A program made the position numbers and the translations under genes. This document shows, in pieces, positions 6,412 through 9,215 of a stretch of DNA of 9,215 bases. The DNA comes from Eubacteriaceae bacterium (lineage in GTDB: Bacteria > Bacillota > Clostridia > Eubacteriales > UBA1433). Every line of letters begins with the position of its first letter. Position 1 is the stretch's first letter. The stretch spans positions 1-9,215 of the forward strand of contig JAAZOI010000304.1 of the NCBI GenBank assembly GCA_012797825.1, written 5' to 3'. The notes beneath the pieces are model-generated. The model searched no databases. It had not been told where the DNA came from and worked only from the letters and a program-made list of their open reading frames with translations.

Positions 6412-7360
6412 CTTCTTCAACCTCGTCTTTGTTTAACCATTTCTTTTCAAGTTCAGCAAAATTATACTCGTGTTTATTCGCCAAATTGTGTTTGCTTTGT
6501 TTTTTCTTTGGTTTTTTAGCCGCGGCATCTTTAACCTCACCATTTTCAAACCAGTCTTTAAGTACGCTGTCTATATATTTAATGCTCGGCTTGTCTAATG
6601 CTACCGTAGTATCAGCAGCTTTGCTTATGGTTGTCATATCAAAACCGTATGTATCAAACCAGCCGTCAATAAGTTTTTGTTCCGGTTTGCTTGCAAGTCT
6701 GTTAAGTCCCAGGTATTTAAATATCTCGCTGTATCTGTCCATTCTTCTTTTATTATCCGACAAATAATCTTGCGCTTCATCAAACGTGCGTATGTTATTG
6801 TCATACCAATTTTGCGCAACCTGATTTAAATAGTTAAGCTCGGTATGATTTCTTGCAACACAATCTTCAATTAATAATAAAACTGTCTGAACAGTAAATT
6901 TATACTCGTCAATCCACGCGTTAATGCTGGCCATCTCTTTAGATGATAATGGCCTTCTATACATATCTTCAATTTGTATAAACATCTGCCTGCGTTTTTT
7001 GTCTTGTTCCGCACTTTGTCCCGAGTGCGCGTTTATGTTTTTTGATGATAATACAATAGATTTTATGTTAAGATACTGAATGAATTTTTCATCTTTACTT
7101 TTATTTATTATTCTTATAATACCTTCATTCTGCCAATAATCCCATGCTTTTATAACATCACTTTCCAATAGTCCCAGCGCTTCGGCTATGTCTTTATCTT
7201 TAATGTTGGTTTGTAAATTATTAAAAGCGTACTTAAGTCCCCAAATATATACCTTAACGTATTCGCCGTTGGCGCTTGGCATATAATGGTTTATAAAAAT
7301 ATTTTCTATTATGCTTACTCCCATGTCCTCATTCGAAATATAGTATTCGAATTTATTCAT
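6395..7360 (-). CDS. DnaD-domain replication initiation protein with two tandem DnaD domains
   Basis: This is a DnaB/DnaD-superfamily primosome protein that probably binds DNA and helps recruit the helicase loader and helicase. Of 321 aa, residues 1-100 resemble the winged-helix DnaD N-domain, with a segment around DKDIAEALGLLESDVIKAW. Two DnaD C-type domains follow, at about 128-200 and 208-275. Each contains the characteristic aromatic motif: YLNQVAQNW (177-185) and YIDSVLKDW (262-270). A Lys-rich stretch (281-290) and an acidic tail end the protein. GGGAG lies six bases before the ATG at 7360. It is the first gene of a pair with the helicase loader and overlaps it by 17 nt. A superfamily assignment is safe; whether it is the functional DnaD or DnaB equivalent cannot be decided from this window. 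Confidence 0.85.
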   Translation of the reverse strand: MNKFEYYISNEDMGVSIIENIFINHYMPSANGEYVKVYIWGLKYAFNNLQTNIKDKDIAEALGLLESDVIKAWDYWQNEGIIRIINKSKDEKFIQYLNIKSIVLSSKNINAHSGQSAEQDKKRRQMFIQIEDMYRRPLSSKEMASINAWIDEYKFTVQTVLLLIEDCVARNHTELNYLNQVAQNWYDNNIRTFDEAQDYLSDNKRRMDRYSEIFKYLGLNRLASKPEQKLIDGWFDTYGFDMTTISKAADTTVALDKPSIKYIDSVLKDWFENGEVKDAAAKKPKKKQSKHNLANKHEYNFAELEKKWLNKDEVEEDEISY

Positions 7361-7513
7361 AATGCTCTCCCGTTTGTTTTTATGGTGAAGTCTTTTAATT
7401 ATAACACTTATATTTTATTTATTATATATTTTTTTATATATAAATGTAATCGCTTAAATTGTAATGTTTATTGAATTCATAAAATACATTTTAATAAAAA
7501 GGATTTTATATAA
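7361..7513. other. AT-rich divergent intergenic region
   Basis: This 153-bp gap holds the leftward extended -10 candidate (7398-7406). It also holds weak rightward promoter options for the transporter, for example TTGTAA at 7459-7464 and TAAAAT at 7480-7485 with a short 15-base spacer. TGTAAT occurs twice (7445-7450 and 7460-7465), and TGAATTCA (7472-7479) is a perfect 8-bp palindrome. No small ORF or structured RNA is evident. Confidence 0.5.
7398..7406 (-). promoter_or_regulatory. Extended -10 promoter candidate for the dnaD-like / helicase-loader pair
   Basis: The minus strand reads TG-T-TATAAT, a complete extended -10 element, about 38 bases before the dnaD-like ATG. No good TTGACA-like -35 lies 17 bases upstream (TATAAT is found there), which is tolerable for extended -10 promoters. 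The AT-rich context lowers confidence. Confidence 0.5.
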
Positions 7514-8299
7514 ATGAATGGTTCAACATTTTTAACATCGCTTTTTCTTACCGTGCTCGCAGGTCTTGCCACGGGACTGGGCGGCTTATTGTCAATAATA
7601 TTTAAAAAAATTGATGATAAATATATTGCTTTTACATTGTCATTTTCAGCAGGTGTTATGATTTATATTTCGTTTATGGAAATACTCCCGGATGCTGTAA
7701 AAAATATAAATATTTATGAAAAAAGCGGCTCTAATTTTCTTGCCGTAGTTATTTTTTTTGCGGGTATAGGTCTTATGGCAATTATTAATAATTTTATTGA
7801 CGATACGCCAGGTACTTTATCTGCAAATTTGAACGAAGAGAAAAAAAGAAAGCAGGTTCTGCTTGTCGGCATAATCACTTTTGCGGGCATAATAATTCAC
7901 AACATCCCCGAAGGCATGGCTGCTTTTATGTCAAGCGCATATGATATTAACAGCGGTATAATAATTGTTATAGCAATTTCACTTCACAATATACCCGAAG
8001 GACTTGCCGTCGCAGGCGCAATTTATTACGCGACAAACAGCCGAAAAAAAGCGCTTAAATATACTTTCATATCAGGTATGGCTGAACCTGTAGGCGGTGT
8101 GTTGGCGTATTTCTTGTTTAAAAACAGTGTCAACGCATTCTCTATGAGCATTATTTATTCAGTCGCTGCCGGTGTTATGGTATATATCGCGCTTGAAGAA
8201 CTGCTTATTAAATCGCGCAAGTATGCTAGCGCCGTCCTTTGTTTTTTTGGCTGGGTTATAGGCATGATAGTAATATCGCTGGGATTAATGCTTAAATAA
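7514..8299 (+). CDS. zupT: ZIP-family divalent metal transporter (ZupT-like)
   Basis: This is a membrane permease for Zn2+ and possibly Fe2+, Mn2+ or other divalent ions, normally importing into the cytoplasm. The 261-aa length matches ZupT proteins of about 257 aa. Hydrophobic stretches suggest eight membrane helices. The two defining metal-site motifs are HNIPEGMA (His129-Glu133, helix 4) and HNIPEGLA (His158-Glu162, helix 5), with Glu191 in GMAEPVGG of helix 6. FMEILPDA (54-61) is the conserved helix-2 segment. The helix 3-4 loop (about 96-114) is short and charged and lacks a His-rich stretch. The ATG at 7514 has AAGGA ten bases upstream, a slightly long spacing. It is divergent from the dnaD-like gene and monocistronic. 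The family is firm; the symbol and metal specificity are less certain. Confidence 0.92.
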   Translation: MNGSTFLTSLFLTVLAGLATGLGGLLSIIFKKIDDKYIAFTLSFSAGVMIYISFMEILPDAVKNINIYEKSGSNFLAVVIFFAGIGLMAIINNFIDDTPGTLSANLNEEKKRKQVLLVGIITFAGIIIHNIPEGMAAFMSSAYDINSGIIIVIAISLHNIPEGLAVAGAIYYATNSRKKALKYTFISGMAEPVGGVLAYFLFKNSVNAFSMSIIYSVAAGVMVYIALEELLIKSRKYASAVLCFFGWVIGMIVISLGLMLK

Positions 8300-8305
8300 A
8301 AAAAT

Positions 8306-8319
8306 CCGGCATAAGCCGG
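8306..8319. terminator. Intrinsic terminator between the ZIP transporter and the convergent unknown gene
   Basis: CCGGC-ATAA-GCCGG forms a 5-bp GC-only stem with a 4-nt loop. On the minus strand it is followed by ATTTTTTT, making it a convincing terminator for the leftward gene ending at 8336. On the plus strand the following TAATATTTATT is a weaker U-tract. The hairpin starts seven bases after the transporter stop codon. Confidence 0.75.
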
Positions 8320-8335
8320 TAATATTTATTGCTTA

Positions 8336-9215
8336 TTAATATATTAAAAGATATATCAGTGCTACAATAGCTACTTTCATTTCGGGTTTCATATTATTTA
8401 TAAACTGCATAAAAATATTTGAGTTAACCGGAGCGCATAAAAAATATACCATATTGATTGCCGGACTTGATTCATCTGTAAAACTCGGCAGTTCGGATTT
8501 TCCGCTCATTGCTTTGAAAATATTTTCATCATCTCTTATAGCGGCGTAGTTTTTCTGAATAATATTGTTTGCGCAAATGATTATCTCATTTATCAATGCA
8601 TCCGGACTGTAACGTTTTGCTCTTTCTATATATAACAGTGCCGCGCACGTTTCAAGAGTGCATAAAAAAATGTTGCTGTTTTTATATCTTGTCGAATTTG
8701 TCAGCACTTCAACGCCCTTTAATATATTGCTTTGTATTTCGGTATTATGTATGTTTAACAGCCTTCCTATTTTCTGGTTAATATCATCTGTAACGGAAAT
8801 GCAGAAATATTTTTTAAACCATTCATATAGAGAAGATGAAGCATTCATATCAATATAGTACTCTTTGCCCGACAATATCTTAAACGTTTTTAGCGTATCT
8901 AAAAGTCCTATTTGAATATTTCTCTTCATGCTTTCAAATGTATGAGTATATGAAAATCCCAGGTATTCGGAATTTTCAACTATCAAAAACTCGTTTTTCG
9001 AGTATTTAGACGCTAAAGTATTTGAATTTAATAACCTTGGCGTTAATATGGTTTTTGACTTTTTACTGACCGCCCTATACGCCGCATCATCAAGTATGTT
9101 TATTTCATGCTCATCTGAACTTATATAGAAAAACAAATAAGCAAGAAGACCGAATTCCAAAGTATCAATAAGCTGCCCCGAAGGTATCTCCGAAAGCGGC
9201 AGTACAACAGCCGAA
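8336..9215 (-). CDS. Protein of unrecognised family (5'-truncated by window edge)
   Basis: I do not recognise this protein. The frame is open to the right edge (first complete codon 9214-9212, reading SAVVLPLSEIPSG...), giving about 292 visible residues; the TTG at 9160 has no special claim to be the start. Composition is mixed and soluble-looking, with many Asn, Ser, Lys and Ile residues. The exceptions are a short hydrophobic patch near the visible N-terminus (LEFGLLAYLFFY) and a hydrophobic last 14 residues (MKVAIVALIYLLIY), which may be a membrane anchor or a buried helix. The central part (KGVEVLTNSTRYKNSNIFL, then CAALLYIERAKRYSPDALINEI) looks helical. I see no nucleotide-binding, zinc or catalytic signature. 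The gene is convergent with the ZIP transporter and ends 16 bases beyond a strong leftward terminator, which supports it being real and expressed. Confidence 0.7.
   Translation of the reverse strand, partial: SAVVLPLSEIPSGQLIDTLEFGLLAYLFFYISSDEHEINILDDAAYRAVSKKSKTILTPRLLNSNTLASKYSKNEFLIVENSEYLGFSYTHTFESMKRNIQIGLLDTLKTFKILSGKEYYIDMNASSSLYEWFKKYFCISVTDDINQKIGRLLNIHNTEIQSNILKGVEVLTNSTRYKNSNIFLCTLETCAALLYIERAKRYSPDALINEIIICANNIIQKNYAAIRDDENIFKAMSGKSELPSFTDESSPAINMVYFLCAPVNSNIFMQFINNMKPEMKVAIVALIYLLIY

Noticed and set aside
6634..6819. Minus-strand open frame inside the dnaD-like gene
   Set aside because: It lies in an alternative frame within a gene whose DnaD motifs are intact; no independent support.
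7441..7495. Possible metal-responsive (Zur/Fur-type) operator upstream of the ZIP transporter
   Set aside because: TGTAAT repeats and the TGAATTCA palindrome are present, but no segment matches a Zur or Fur consensus well enough, and AT-rich sequence gives such matches easily.
1..9215. CRISPR array, defence island, prophage or mobile element
   Set aside because: There are no spaced direct repeats, integrase or transposase genes, phage genes or tRNA-associated attachment sites; the genes are core metabolism, replication and transport.

Overview
The window looks like ordinary chromosomal DNA from a low-GC Firmicute, most likely a member of the Clostridia. The evidence is AT-rich DNA, strong AGGAGG-type ribosome binding sites, an argCJBD operon with an ArgR/AhrC-type operator, and a DnaD-domain protein paired with a DnaI/DnaC-type helicase loader. 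This placement is inferred from gene content and composition; no 16S or other marker is present.

Layout. Positions 1-1017 (+) hold the 3' three-quarters of murC, a peptidoglycan precursor ligase. A compact hairpin at 1021-1046 fills the gap to the convergent arginine operon. That operon runs on the minus strand from a promoter near 5403-5430 through argC (5365-4328), argJ (4313-3093), argB (3083-2244) and argD (2222-1050). Gaps between genes are 9-21 nt, and each gene has a good Shine-Dalgarno site. Together the four genes cover the acetylated steps from glutamate to N-acetylornithine, and ArgJ recycles the acetyl group. The promoter carries a near-consensus ARG box, so arginine repression is likely.

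Upstream of argC, also on the minus strand, lie a protein with two DnaD-type domains (7360-6395) and an AAA+ helicase loader with a zinc-finger-like motif (6411-5446). They overlap by 17 nt and are probably co-translated, forming a replication-initiation pair. A 153-bp AT-rich divergent region separates them from a ZIP-family metal transporter (7514-8299, +). A hairpin at 8306-8319 separates that transporter from a convergent, 5'-truncated gene of unrecognised family (8336 to the window edge, -).

I found no CRISPR array, insertion sequence, prophage gene, tRNA or rRNA. Nothing here is clearly a new system. The items most worth checking are the unrecognised protein at the right edge, the ARG-box arrangement, a C7 tract at the argC/argJ junction that could allow a -1 fusion, the tandem DnaD architecture, and a divergent C-terminal motif in MurC.
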